Shown here: one piece after another, positions 8,855-17,644 of the stretch | How the letters are laid out: each line of letters starts with the position of its first letter | How positions within the stretch are numbered: the first letter of the stretch is position 1 | Source of the DNA: an uncultured Bacteroidales bacterium | GTDB lineage: Bacteria > Bacteroidota > Bacteroidia > Bacteroidales > Paludibacteraceae | DNA length: 64,000 bases | Direction of reading: 5' to 3' | Assembly: GCA_946411385.1 (NCBI GenBank) | Contig: CAMKDV010000010.1 | Span: forward strand, 62,001-126,000 | Translations under genes and position numbers: made by a program | The notes under the pieces: generated by a model | What the model saw: the letters and a program-made list of their open reading frames with translations, nothing else | What the model was told of the DNA's origin: nothing | Database searches by the model: none

Positions 8855-10012
8855 CTATTTCGTGTTTGTCACTTCGCTGTTGGTTGTCTGTGCGTTTGTG
8901 ATTGTCTCGGCGCGCCGGAAGAACTTTGGCATAACTTGCTCAAAGGCCTCCGCTGCTTTGCCTACCGCCCCGAAAAACTCTCCTCCGGCTGCATTCATGT
9001 GTCCTCCGCCATGGAAGCACTCGCGGGCGATACTATTCACCGGCCGGTCTCCCTGACTGCGGAAAGACATCTTGACCTTTACCTTGGCAGCTCCAGCTTG
9101 CTCCCGCTGATGCGGAGGAATCTTATCCTCACGCAAAAAGACGGAATAGTAGACGTCCTTTATCTGCAGGGGCATATTGACGATGCCTTCCATATCTCCC
9201 GATTTGGCATTGAAGCGGTACATCTCCTTGCGGTCGAGGGTGATGACAGCCGTATGGTACTCGGGGTATAGGCGCATCTTATGATAGAGGCAATAGCCTA
9301 TAAGCCGCATTCGATCAGCCGAATAGGCGTTGAACACTTTATCATAGATGGCATCTTTGTTAATGCCCGTGGTGAGCAGCGTAGCGATGATGGTATACAT
9401 CTCCGGATGGCATGAGTTGTAGGAGAAGTTACCGGTATCTGTCATCATGCCCGTATAGATGCATGTAGCAAACTCAGGCGTAAGGATGCGTGCAAACAAC
9501 GCTTCCGCATCCGAGCTATGCCTGACATACTCGCACACCACCCTGAAAACCAACTCGCTGGCCGAGGCACAATCTGGGAAAGCGATCTGCCACGGCTGCT
9601 CGGTACAAACCGCCGAGAGATGGTGATCGATGATGAGCACAGGCTTCGTTCGTGACGCCAATGCATCCTCTAACCCCGCCACACGCTTGGCTTCCGCCAG
9701 ATCGGTACAGATGACCAGCTCTGCCTCGCGCACCTTCTGCGCTGCCCAATCCGGCTGCGACTCATACAGCACGATATCTTCCGTACCCGGCATCCATGCA
9801 AGGAAATCCGGAAAAGAAGTAGGTACTATATTCGTGACATCGGTCTTGCCTATCGCGTGCAAAAAATGCCGCATCGCAAGGCTGCTGCCGACAGCATCTC
9901 CGTCAGGATTCTGATGGGTAAGCACCACTATCGATCCCGACAGAGCCAAGTGATGCATAAAATAGTCTTTTTGCTCACTCGATATCCTGTCAGATAAAGC
10001 CGGAATTAACAT
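8855..10012 (-). CDS. DHH/DHHA1 phosphoesterase, NrnA-like
   Basis: A 385-residue cytoplasmic phosphoesterase of the NrnA type, which removes nucleotides from very short RNAs and hydrolyses pAp. Visible motifs: HQNPDGDAVGSSLAM (motif I), CTDLAE (II), IIDHHLS (the DHH signature), GMMTDTGNFSYN (IV), and in the DHHA1 part the substrate loop HGGGHMNAAGG. About 25 C-terminal residues (TNAQTTNSEVTNTK) are low-complexity. Expression should come from the promoter at 10042-10072, which is interleaved with that of the divergent PPIase operon. Confidence 0.9.
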   Translation of the reverse strand: MLIPALSDRISSEQKDYFMHHLALSGSIVVLTHQNPDGDAVGSSLAMRHFLHAIGKTDVTNIVPTSFPDFLAWMPGTEDIVLYESQPDWAAQKVREAELVICTDLAEAKRVAGLEDALASRTKPVLIIDHHLSAVCTEQPWQIAFPDCASASELVFRVVCEYVRHSSDAEALFARILTPEFATCIYTGMMTDTGNFSYNSCHPEMYTIIATLLTTGINKDAIYDKVFNAYSADRMRLIGYCLYHKMRLYPEYHTAVITLDRKEMYRFNAKSGDMEGIVNMPLQIKDVYYSVFLREDKIPPHQREQAGAAKVKVKMSFRSQGDRPVNSIARECFHGGGHMNAAGGEFFGAVGKAAEAFEQVMPKFFRRAETITNAQTTNSEVTNTK

Positions 10013-10041
10013 TAAACTTTCATTTATTCACAAACACGCTA

Positions 10042-10072
10042 CAAAGTTACGATTTTTTTTGCAAATATCAAA
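10042..10072 (-). promoter_or_regulatory. Promoter of the nrnA-like gene
   Basis: On the minus strand TAACTTTG (10042-10049) is the -7 box and TTTG (10069-10072) the -33 box, 19 nt apart. The leader would be about 23 nt. It overlaps the divergent promoter at 10058-10089. Confidence 0.75.
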
Positions 10073-10089
10073 ATTTTTTTGTAACTTTG
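10058..10089 (+). promoter_or_regulatory. Promoter of the PPIase-gldG operon
   Basis: TTTG (10058-10061) and TAACTTTG (10082-10089) are spaced by 20 nt. The predicted start near 10096 gives a leader of about 62 nt. The -33 boxes of this and the opposing promoter lie within 15 bp of one another. Confidence 0.75.
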
Positions 10090-10157
10090 TCGCGTATTGT
10101 GCGATTTTTTTCAAATTTGCATAAAAATTGACAAGAAAACTGTAAAAAATAGCATAT

Positions 10158-11930
10158 ATGAAGAAAGGTTTTTCAATGATGGCAGCCATATTGTGTGCCA
10201 TGGGAATGTCGGCACAAGAAGACCAAGTGCTGCTGACGATTGACGGTAAGCCGACGATGCTGTCGGAATTTGAGTACATCTACGAAAAGAACAGCCAGGA
10301 AGCTGCCGGCGATCAGAAATCGCTGGACGAATATCTGGAGCTGTTTATCAACTTCAAGCTGAAAGTGACGGAGGCCGAGAACCGCGGTATTGATACCACG
10401 GCAGCTTTCATCAAGGAACTGAAAGGCTATCGCGCCCAAGCTACTCCGAAGTACATGACGGACGAAGAGGCTCTGGAGGCATTGGTACGCCGCTCGTACG
10501 ACTGGTCGTGCTTCGACCGCCAGGTGGCACATATCGCGATCCAATGTCCGATGAGTGCGGATTCGGCAACGGTAGCCGATGCAGAGCGCAGGATCAACGA
10601 AGCCCGTGAGCGCGTGACGACAGGCAAAGCCGTAGTAAAAGGCAAAGGCAAGAAAGCCAAGACCGTGTACATGCCCAAGGAAGACTTCAAGGCCGTGGCT
10701 CTGGAGGTATCGACCGACCCGGGCGTGAAAGACAACCAGGGCGAACTGGGATGGATCACGCCGTTCCGGTTTGTCTATCCGTTTGAGAAAGCCGTCTACA
10801 CCACGCCTATCGGCGGCGTGACGGAAGTCTTCCGCAGCCCATACGGCTTCCATATCGCACTGGTGGAGGCAGAGCGTCCGCACGAAGAGGTGCAGGCTTC
10901 GCACATCATGAAGACCGTGCCTCGCGGCGACAGTTTGGCAGAGGTGAATGCCAAAGTACAGATCGACTCGATCTACGAACTATGCATCCAACCCGATGCG
11001 CATTTCGACGAGCTGGCACGCAGCCTGTCGGACGACAAAGGTTCAGCCGTTCGCGGAGGCAGCCTGGGCTGGTTCGGTCACGGCGCTATGGTGAAGCCGT
11101 TTGAAGATGCCGTGTTCGGACTGGAGAACATTGGCGACATAACCAAACCGTTCCGTTCGCAGTTCGGCTGGCATATAGCCATCCTACAAGGCAAACGCGG
11201 CATGCTGCCCTTTGAGGAAGTGAAAGACGATGTAAAGAAGAAAGTGCAGCGTGACGAGCGCATCAAAGAGGTGCAGGAGAGCTTCATAGCCAAGACACGC
11301 AAGGAATATAACCTGCCAGAGACGATGACTGACGCCGAGGTAACGGCTTATGCCGACGAGCATCTGGAAGAGAAATATCCGGAGCTAAAACGCCTGGTGA
11401 AAGAGTACCACGACGGCATCTTACTTTTTGACGTATCGCTGGAGGAGGTATGGGACAAAGCCGCCAAGGACACCGCCGGATTGGAGACCTATTTCGCTGC
11501 CCACAAGAGCGACTATACCTGGGATGAGCCGCGATTCAAAGGTATCGTAGTATACTGCAAGGACAAGAGCACCTTGAAAGCCGCACAACGCATCATCAAA
11601 CAGGCACAGCCTGACTCGGTGGTAAGCTACCTAAAGCGTCTGAACACGGACAGCGTGACCTACATGCGCACAGAAAAAGGACTGTGGCTCAAGGGCAAGA
11701 ACGCCGCTATTGACAAGTACGGCTTCAAGCTGAAAGGTGCAGAATACAAAGCTGACGAGAAGTTGCCGTACGTATTCGTGAGCGGCAAAGTGCTGAAAGG
11801 TGCTGAAGTATATACCGACGACCGCAACCGCGTGACCACGGACTACCAGGAATACCTGGATGCGAAATGGATTGAGAACCTAAAGAAGAAATACAAGGTA
11901 GTGATCAACCAGGACGCTCTGCCGAAATAA
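10158..11930 (+). CDS. Periplasmic peptidyl-prolyl isomerase with two parvulin domains
   Basis: A 590-residue SurA/PpiC-like folding factor for exported and outer-membrane proteins. It has a signal peptide (residues 1-19, cleavage at MSA-QED), an N-terminal helical chaperone part (FINFKLKVTEAENRGID), and a first rotamase domain (about 120-240) with GELGWITPFRFVYPFEKAVY and SPYGFHIALVE. A second (about 260-365) has GGSLGWFGHGAMVKPFEDAV and SQFGWHIAILQGK. A long C-terminal region of unknown fold ends in a basic stretch. It is first in an operon with gldG 7 bp downstream, which places it in envelope biogenesis. Confidence 0.85.
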   Translation: MKKGFSMMAAILCAMGMSAQEDQVLLTIDGKPTMLSEFEYIYEKNSQEAAGDQKSLDEYLELFINFKLKVTEAENRGIDTTAAFIKELKGYRAQATPKYMTDEEALEALVRRSYDWSCFDRQVAHIAIQCPMSADSATVADAERRINEARERVTTGKAVVKGKGKKAKTVYMPKEDFKAVALEVSTDPGVKDNQGELGWITPFRFVYPFEKAVYTTPIGGVTEVFRSPYGFHIALVEAERPHEEVQASHIMKTVPRGDSLAEVNAKVQIDSIYELCIQPDAHFDELARSLSDDKGSAVRGGSLGWFGHGAMVKPFEDAVFGLENIGDITKPFRSQFGWHIAILQGKRGMLPFEEVKDDVKKKVQRDERIKEVQESFIAKTRKEYNLPETMTDAEVTAYADEHLEEKYPELKRLVKEYHDGILLFDVSLEEVWDKAAKDTAGLETYFAAHKSDYTWDEPRFKGIVVYCKDKSTLKAAQRIIKQAQPDSVVSYLKRLNTDSVTYMRTEKGLWLKGKNAAIDKYGFKLKGAEYKADEKLPYVFVSGKVLKGAEVYTDDRNRVTTDYQEYLDAKWIENLKKKYKVVINQDALPK

Positions 11931-11936
11931 GCCTGA

Positions 11937-13556
11937 ATGCGCCGGGGAACAGGATACATACTGACGATTGCCATCGTCACGCTGCTATGCGTGGCAACCT
12001 CGGTGCGTCCTGTGCGCTGGGATCTGACGGAGGACAAAAGGTACACGCTGGGCAAACCCAGTAAAAACCTCGTTAAAACCCTGTATCAATCCCGTGCAGA
12101 CCAGGTGGAGGTAGAGATTCTGCTGGAAGGCGAGCTGAACAGCAGTTTTCGTCGGCTGAAACGCGCCACTCTGGACCTGACCGATGAGTTGGCACGCACG
12201 GGTATCATCCGCCTGATGCCAACCGGGGAGCATAGTACAGAAGGATTGCAACCTACCGTGATCCACGAGCGGGAGCAGAACGGCAAGACGGTACAGACAA
12301 CAGTCTATCCCTATGCGCTGCTGCGCTACAAGAGCCGCCGGACAGTTGTTCCGCTGCTAAAGAACAACAGGATGCTCAGCGGCGAACAGAACCTGAACAA
12401 GAGCATCGAAGGACTGGAGTTTGCTTTTGCGGAAGCCATCCAGAGCATCACGCGTGACACGATAGCGCGTATAGCGTTTATCGAAGGTCACGGCGAATAT
12501 GACGAGGCGGACGTGTATGACGTGAGCCAGCAACTGAGCCGCTACTTTGATATAGACCGCGGTGCTATCCCACAAGACTGGCGAGTGCTGCAGCCGTACA
12601 AGGTACTGATCATTGCCTCGCCGCAGCAGCCGCTGAGTGAACAGGACAAATATGTGCTTGACCAGTATGTGATGCACGGCGGCAGAGTGTTGTGGGCTAT
12701 CGACGGCGTACGGGTATCGGAAGATATGCTGTCAGAATCCGGCTTCACGCCGGTCATAGCATTGGATGTGCATCTGACCGACCAGCTGTTTCGCTACGGC
12801 GTGAGGATCAATCCTGTGCTGGTGCAGGACCTGCAATGCCTGACCATACCCGTGGATGTGTCGGGCGAGGTCGGTCAGCCGCAATACCAGCCGCTGCCGT
12901 GGACGTATGCTCCGCTGCTGCTCACATCCAACAGCTCGCCCGTAACGAGGGACGTGATGCAGGTAAGCAGCATCTTCGCCTCGACGATGGACACCGTGGG
13001 CGGCGGAGATGACATCCGGAAAGAAGTGCTGCTCGCCACATCCACCGCTTCGCGCATCACTCATGCTCCGGCAGAAGTGGACTTGGGTAACATGCAGATC
13101 CGGACACAAGCGTTCAGTTCGGCATACCTGCCGGTAGCCATACGGTTGGAAGGAAACTTCCCGTCGGTGTTTGCGAACAGGATGGTTCCCGAAGGACTGG
13201 AGGAGCATGACCGGCTTAACCGATCGGAAAGGACGAAGCAGCTGGTGGTAGCATCAAGCAGCATCCTGCAGAACAACTGGCAGCAAGGCAGTCCGCTGCC
13301 TGTGGGGTACGACCGCTATACGGGTATTCAGTTCGGGAACAGAGATTTCATAGTCAACGCCGTGCTTGACCTGGCGGATGACAGCGGACTGATAGCCTTG
13401 CGCGAAAAGACTATCGCCCTTAGGCTACTGAACGACAAACGCGCTCATGAGTACCGGCTACTCATACAAACGATAAGTATCATCATTCCTCTACTGGTAA
13501 TTGCCCTGCTTGCCGGAGCCATAAGATGGGGAAGAAAAAAGACCTATACACGATGA
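11937..13556 (+). CDS. gldG: GldG-like ABC transport accessory protein
   Basis: A 539-residue protein of the GldG/DUF4350-like family, the partner of the GldA-GldF ABC transporter of gliding Bacteroidota, also widespread in non-gliding members. It has an N-terminal membrane segment (about 5-24), the hallmark DLTEDKRYTLGKPSKNLV, ILLEGELNSSFRRLKRA, IEGHGEYDE, a central Rossmann-like region, and the C-terminal IREK-type block LREKTIALRLLNDKRAHEY followed by a membrane segment and basic tail. The permease GldF usually lies just upstream; here that place is taken by a PPIase. Its actual substrate is unknown. It overlaps the next gene by 4 bp. Confidence 0.8.
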   Translation: MRRGTGYILTIAIVTLLCVATSVRPVRWDLTEDKRYTLGKPSKNLVKTLYQSRADQVEVEILLEGELNSSFRRLKRATLDLTDELARTGIIRLMPTGEHSTEGLQPTVIHEREQNGKTVQTTVYPYALLRYKSRRTVVPLLKNNRMLSGEQNLNKSIEGLEFAFAEAIQSITRDTIARIAFIEGHGEYDEADVYDVSQQLSRYFDIDRGAIPQDWRVLQPYKVLIIASPQQPLSEQDKYVLDQYVMHGGRVLWAIDGVRVSEDMLSESGFTPVIALDVHLTDQLFRYGVRINPVLVQDLQCLTIPVDVSGEVGQPQYQPLPWTYAPLLLTSNSSPVTRDVMQVSSIFASTMDTVGGGDDIRKEVLLATSTASRITHAPAEVDLGNMQIRTQAFSSAYLPVAIRLEGNFPSVFANRMVPEGLEEHDRLNRSERTKQLVVASSSILQNNWQQGSPLPVGYDRYTGIQFGNRDFIVNAVLDLADDSGLIALREKTIALRLLNDKRAHEYRLLIQTISIIIPLLVIALLAGAIRWGRKKTYTR

Positions 13557-15127
13557 GACGAACGATAATATATATTCTTCTGCTACTGATGTCCGTGGGC
13601 TTGCGGGCACAGGAGATACTACCCTATCCTATGGATACGATCAAAGGGAAAGTGTACTACAAGTATACCGTGGAGAAAAGTATCGGCCTGTACCGCATCA
13701 GCAAGAACTTCGGCGTGACACAGGAAGCCATTCTCGATGCTAATCCCGTGTTGCGCACGCGCGGGCTGCGCTACGAGGAAGTAATCCTTATTCCGACAGA
13801 CCTGCCTGCCACACCTAAAAAAGCTGAGGAACCTAAAGAAGAAAAGACCAAACTTGAAGAGCCTAAGGAAGATATCAAGCCCAAGAAAGAGCTGACGAAG
13901 CCCAAGGCGGAGATAGCACATCCGAAAGTGGAATTGCCGAAGCCTGAGGCACAAACCGCGCAGCCAGCAGCGAAAGCAGAGCAGACGGAGATAGCGATAG
14001 CACAACCTATGGTGGAAGAACCGGCAGATACGTTGGTGGAGATGATCGTGGTGGAAGACGTCGGGGACAGTTTGCTGGAAGCAGAAGAGATAGTATATAC
14101 AGATACCATGCGCATTGCATATCTACTGCCATTGCAGGCAGAGATAGCACATAGGAACACTACGATAGACCGCTTCTATGACTTCTATGCAGGTTCGCTA
14201 TTGGCGCTCAAGCACTATGATGCCACCTACAGGGACAGTCTGGGGCAGAAACATACTACGTACTACGAAGTTCACACGCACGATGTTGACAAACTAGGCG
14301 GTCCGGTATGTGAGCTGAGGGACTCCGGTGTACTGGCGAACATGAATGCCATCGTAGGTCCGGCGTATCTCAACCCTGCGACAGTATTGGATGAGTACGT
14401 AGAGGAGCATCATATACCGATGATTATTCCATTCCTGCCCCAACTCACATCGGGCAGGATGAGTCAGAATCCGTATATATTGAAGTTCAACCCTTCGGAG
14501 CATATACAGATACATGCCTTGATGGAGCATCTGGATACGCTGCGCAGCAGCATCAATATCGTGCTGGTGGACGCATATGCAGACAAGATGGACTATTCGT
14601 CGGAGATCCGCAGCCTGAGGGACAGCATCGTAGCGCGGGGTTTGCCCGCCACGCGCATCACTATACGTCAGATATTGGCGGACTCGGTGGGCGTAGCGCT
14701 GAAAGACAGCGTGAACAACCTGCTGCTTTTCCACTCCGACCGCTACTCGAACATCCAGTTACTGATGCCTTACCTGCTGTCGGGCAAACGGAGCAAACAG
14801 TTGACAATCCTTAGCCATTACGCATGGCAAGGCGAGCGCATCTTGCTGCCACAACTATACACCAGCGTCTTCCAGCAACCGGAAGGCGAGGCCTATACGC
14901 GCTATGAGGAAGATTTTGCCAACTACTTCGGTCACACCCTGTCCTCCACCCATCCGCGTTACGACCTGCTGGGTTACGACCTGACAAACTATGTGCTGGA
15001 GTCACTCAAGGCGGGCGAGTTCCACATAGCAGACAGTATTTACCAGGGCATCCAATCATCGATACTATTCACGCCTAATGAACATGGCGGATACGAGAAT
15101 ACACATATTGTTATCCTGGAGCATTAA
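13553..15127 (+). CDS. LysM and periplasmic-binding-fold protein
   Basis: A 524-residue exported protein. The ATG at 13553 is chosen: it overlaps the gldG stop as ATGA and is followed at once by a signal peptide (RRTIIYILLLLMSVGLRAQ). Next come a LysM-type peptidoglycan-binding domain (YKYTVEKSIGLYRISKNFGV), a linker of about 80 residues rich in Lys, Pro and Glu, and a type 1 periplasmic-binding fold from RIAYLLPLQAEIAHR to the end (FYDFYAGSLLALKHYDA, AIVGPAYLNPATVLDEYV). Such proteins may sense or tether rather than feed a transporter; LppC/LpoA-like regulators of wall synthases share this fold. The ligand is unknown. Confidence 0.75.
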   Translation: MRRTIIYILLLLMSVGLRAQEILPYPMDTIKGKVYYKYTVEKSIGLYRISKNFGVTQEAILDANPVLRTRGLRYEEVILIPTDLPATPKKAEEPKEEKTKLEEPKEDIKPKKELTKPKAEIAHPKVELPKPEAQTAQPAAKAEQTEIAIAQPMVEEPADTLVEMIVVEDVGDSLLEAEEIVYTDTMRIAYLLPLQAEIAHRNTTIDRFYDFYAGSLLALKHYDATYRDSLGQKHTTYYEVHTHDVDKLGGPVCELRDSGVLANMNAIVGPAYLNPATVLDEYVEEHHIPMIIPFLPQLTSGRMSQNPYILKFNPSEHIQIHALMEHLDTLRSSINIVLVDAYADKMDYSSEIRSLRDSIVARGLPATRITIRQILADSVGVALKDSVNNLLLFHSDRYSNIQLLMPYLLSGKRSKQLTILSHYAWQGERILLPQLYTSVFQQPEGEAYTRYEEDFANYFGHTLSSTHPRYDLLGYDLTNYVLESLKAGEFHIADSIYQGIQSSILFTPNEHGGYENTHIVILEH

Positions 15128-15770
15128 ACTGCTGGGGGTGTTGCTGCTGGCAACCGGCTACGCAGCTGCGCAGCCAAGGCTGGAGCACTCGGAGATCTAT
15201 CTGGGTGCGTACGGCGGAGTGAATGCCTCTACGGTATTTTTCTCACCGAAAGTGGGTGGCATGACCGACCTACTGAAAGTGCCGATAGGCTATGGCGGCG
15301 GACTGATGTTCCGCTATGGCGGACATAAATGTTGCGCCTTGCAGGTTGAGTTGGGTTATATTCAACGCGGCTGGAGAGAATACTCGCAGTCAGGCGGATT
15401 CGACTATACCCGTACGTTACACTATATACAACTGCCGCTACTTGCACATATACATTTCGGCAACGAACATTTCCGAGGGTTCTTTAACTTAGGACCGGAG
15501 ATAGGCTATTGCCTGTTGGAACAGGAGAAAGGCACACAACAGACAGTTTCCGTCTACCAATATAACAAGATCGACCATCCATTCGACTGGGGTGTTGCGG
15601 GAGGATTAGGGTTCTACGGAAAAGCACGACGCGTGGGTGTTTTCCAACTGGAGATACGGGCACAATACAGTTTCGGCAGCCTGTACAATAATTCCCGCGC
15701 CGAACATTTTGCGGCGTCGAACATGCTCACAGTGGGAGCCACGCTGGCGTATATGTGGCAGATAAAGTGA
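15078..15770 (+). CDS. Outer-membrane beta-barrel protein, porin-like family
   Basis: A 230-residue protein with a late signal peptide (KLLGVLLLATGYAAAQ, residues 17-32) and a small barrel of alternating hydrophobic strands, matching the outer-membrane barrel family of Bacteroidota often labelled PorT family. Features include YLGAYGGVNASTVFF, LQVELGYIQRGWREYSQ, LHYIQLPLLAHIHFG and a terminal aromatic strand TLAYMWQIK. The first 50 bp overlap the preceding gene, so translational coupling is likely, and the true start may be the ATG at 15078 or the one at 15084. I do not see enough to call it the T9SS component PorT itself. Confidence 0.7.
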   Translation: MNMADTRIHILLSWSIKLLGVLLLATGYAAAQPRLEHSEIYLGAYGGVNASTVFFSPKVGGMTDLLKVPIGYGGGLMFRYGGHKCCALQVELGYIQRGWREYSQSGGFDYTRTLHYIQLPLLAHIHFGNEHFRGFFNLGPEIGYCLLEQEKGTQQTVSVYQYNKIDHPFDWGVAGGLGFYGKARRVGVFQLEIRAQYSFGSLYNNSRAEHFAASNMLTVGATLAYMWQIK

Positions 15771-15798
15771 GTTTAGAGTTTAGTGTTTAGAGTTTAGT
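15771..15798. repeat. Four perfect 7-bp tandem repeats before a GTG start
   Basis: GTTTAGA, GTTTAGT, GTTTAGA, GTTTAGT in exact register from 15771 to 15798, filling the gap from just after the barrel-protein stop to the GTG start of the glycosyltransferase at 15799. The unit nearly matches the array at 20421-20448. Confidence 0.85.
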
Positions 15799-16857
15799 GT
15801 GGAGAGTAAGAATACATATGTGATTATTCGGTTGTCGTCGCTGGGAAACGTGGCGATGCTCGTACCGACATTGACACAATTGAGCAGGACATATGCTAAT
15901 GATAGGTTTGTGCTGGTGTCGCTCAAGCCGCTACAACCCTTACTGAACGGACTATCTAATTTCCGCTTTCACGAAGCATCGGAAGATGTGGAGCACGGGC
16001 ACGGACTACTGCGCCTGGCCGGACAGATAGCAGGCTACAAGCCGGACAAAGTGTTTGACCTGCAAGGCGACTACCGCGGACAACTGTTACGATGGATGTT
16101 GCGATGGAGACATATACCCGTTTACGGCATCGACCGCGGCAGCAAAGAGCGACGCAAACTGATGCGTCTTGGGTTTGACCGCTGCAACCCAATCAAGACA
16201 GAGAGCGAACGCTACTACGACACCTTCACGATGGGTGGGCTGCAACCGGCAGGCGATGTACCGCTCATACCTATTGACGAGCAAGCAAAGGAGAAAGTAA
16301 CACACCTGTTCGGCGAAAAGAAGGAGAGATGGATAGGTATAGCTCCGTTTGCCAAACATCTATCGAACATACTGCCGTACAAGACGATGAAAGAGGTGAT
16401 AGGCCATTATGCCACACAGACGGACACACGGGTGTTTCTGTTCGGCGCCGGGCATGTGGAAACAGAGATGCTCCGGCAGTGGGCTTCGCTATGGCCGAAT
16501 GTTGAGAGCGTGACCAACCAACTGCAACTGAGCGGAGAGCTGGAACTGATGAGGATGGTAGACGGACTGCTATGCATGGACTCTGCCAACCAGCATCTGG
16601 GAGCACTGGTAGGCTGCCCGATACTGAGCATCTGGTGCGGCACACACCCGTACATGGGCTATGCGGCATGGGGCAAGGCCAATACGCAGGTATTGTCACT
16701 GCCTATCACCTGCCGACCATGCACCATCCATGGCACAGACCGGTGCAAATACAGAAACTTCGCCTGCAAGGCGTTCACCTCCGAACAAATCATTGAGCGG
16801 TTTGACAAGATGCTCGATGGAAAAAAGCAAGAGAATAAGAATAAAGAGAACAAATGA
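15799..16857 (+). CDS. Glycosyltransferase family 9, heptosyltransferase-like
   Basis: A 352-residue GT-B enzyme that probably adds a sugar to the LPS core or a related surface glycan. Signs: N-terminal IIRLSSLGNVAMLVPTL, KVFDLQGDYRGQLLRWM, IGIAPFAKHLSNILPY opening the second Rossmann domain, and LCMDSANQHLGALVGCP with IWCGTHPYMG, the ADP-sugar-binding region. The C-terminus carries a cysteine set (CRPCTIHGTDRCKYRNFAC) common in Bacteroidota members. There is no in-frame ATG upstream, so GTG at 15799 (or GTG at 15820) is the start. The tail is Lys/Asn-rich. Confidence 0.85.
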   Translation: MESKNTYVIIRLSSLGNVAMLVPTLTQLSRTYANDRFVLVSLKPLQPLLNGLSNFRFHEASEDVEHGHGLLRLAGQIAGYKPDKVFDLQGDYRGQLLRWMLRWRHIPVYGIDRGSKERRKLMRLGFDRCNPIKTESERYYDTFTMGGLQPAGDVPLIPIDEQAKEKVTHLFGEKKERWIGIAPFAKHLSNILPYKTMKEVIGHYATQTDTRVFLFGAGHVETEMLRQWASLWPNVESVTNQLQLSGELELMRMVDGLLCMDSANQHLGALVGCPILSIWCGTHPYMGYAAWGKANTQVLSLPITCRPCTIHGTDRCKYRNFACKAFTSEQIIERFDKMLDGKKQENKNKENK

Positions 16858-16876
16858 CTAAATAGTAAATGACCAA

Positions 16877-17638
16877 ATGGGAAATAAGATTATTGCCTTA
16901 GCCAATCAAAAAGGCGGCGTGGGCAAAACCACCACCGCCATCAACCTATCCGCCTCGCTGGCGCGTTGCGGCAAAAAAGTACTGCTTATTGACGCCGATC
17001 CGCAAGCGAACGCATCTTCGGGACTTGGCGTAGATATACGCGAGCTGGATGCATCGATCTATGAGTGTCTGGTCAACAATATTGATCCGCACGAAGCGGT
17101 CATTACCACGGAAGTGGAGAATCTGAGTCTTATCCCCTCGCATATCGACCTGGTAGGCGCAGAGATAGAGATGCTGAACATAGCAGACCGCGAGTCACTG
17201 CTCAAGCGTATACTGACGCAACTGCGCAGCGAATATGACTATATACTGATTGACTGCTCGCCATCACTAGGACTGATTACCGTAAACGCCCTAACGGCAG
17301 CGGATAGCGTGATCATACCCGTACAATGCGAGTTTTTTGCGCTGGAAGGTATAGCCAAACTGCTGAACACGATCAAGATCATCAAATCGCAGCTCAACCC
17401 CAATCTGCAGATCATGGGCTTCCTGCTCACGATGTATGACAACCGTCTGCGATTGAGCAACCAAGTGCTGGATGAGGTTAAGCGCCACTTCGGCGACCTG
17501 GTGTTCAACACCGTAATAGCACGCAATGTGCGTCTGTCGGAAGCGCCGAGCCACGGACAGACTATCTTCGAATATGACTCACATTCCAAAGGTGCGGTAG
17601 CCTACAAAGCACTGGCACAAGAGGTACTGAAACGATAA
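16877..17638 (+). CDS. parA: Chromosome partitioning ATPase ParA
   Basis: A 253-residue deviant Walker-A ATPase (Soj/ParA) that drives origin segregation with ParB. It has KGGVGKTT (12-19), the Walker A' DADPQANASSGLG, ILIDCSPSLGLITVNAL (Walker B) and the conserved end DSHSKGAVAYKALAQE. Length is normal for chromosomal ParA. It is 6 bp upstream of parB. No parS palindrome was spotted in the window. Confidence 0.96.
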   Translation: MGNKIIALANQKGGVGKTTTAINLSASLARCGKKVLLIDADPQANASSGLGVDIRELDASIYECLVNNIDPHEAVITTEVENLSLIPSHIDLVGAEIEMLNIADRESLLKRILTQLRSEYDYILIDCSPSLGLITVNALTAADSVIIPVQCEFFALEGIAKLLNTIKIIKSQLNPNLQIMGFLLTMYDNRLRLSNQVLDEVKRHFGDLVFNTVIARNVRLSEAPSHGQTIFEYDSHSKGAVAYKALAQEVLKR

Positions 17639-17644
17639 CACGAT

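Noticed and set aside
15078..15770. Naming the barrel protein PorT of the type IX secretion system
   Set aside because: Only the general barrel family is supported; no PorT-specific motif or neighbouring por genes were seen.
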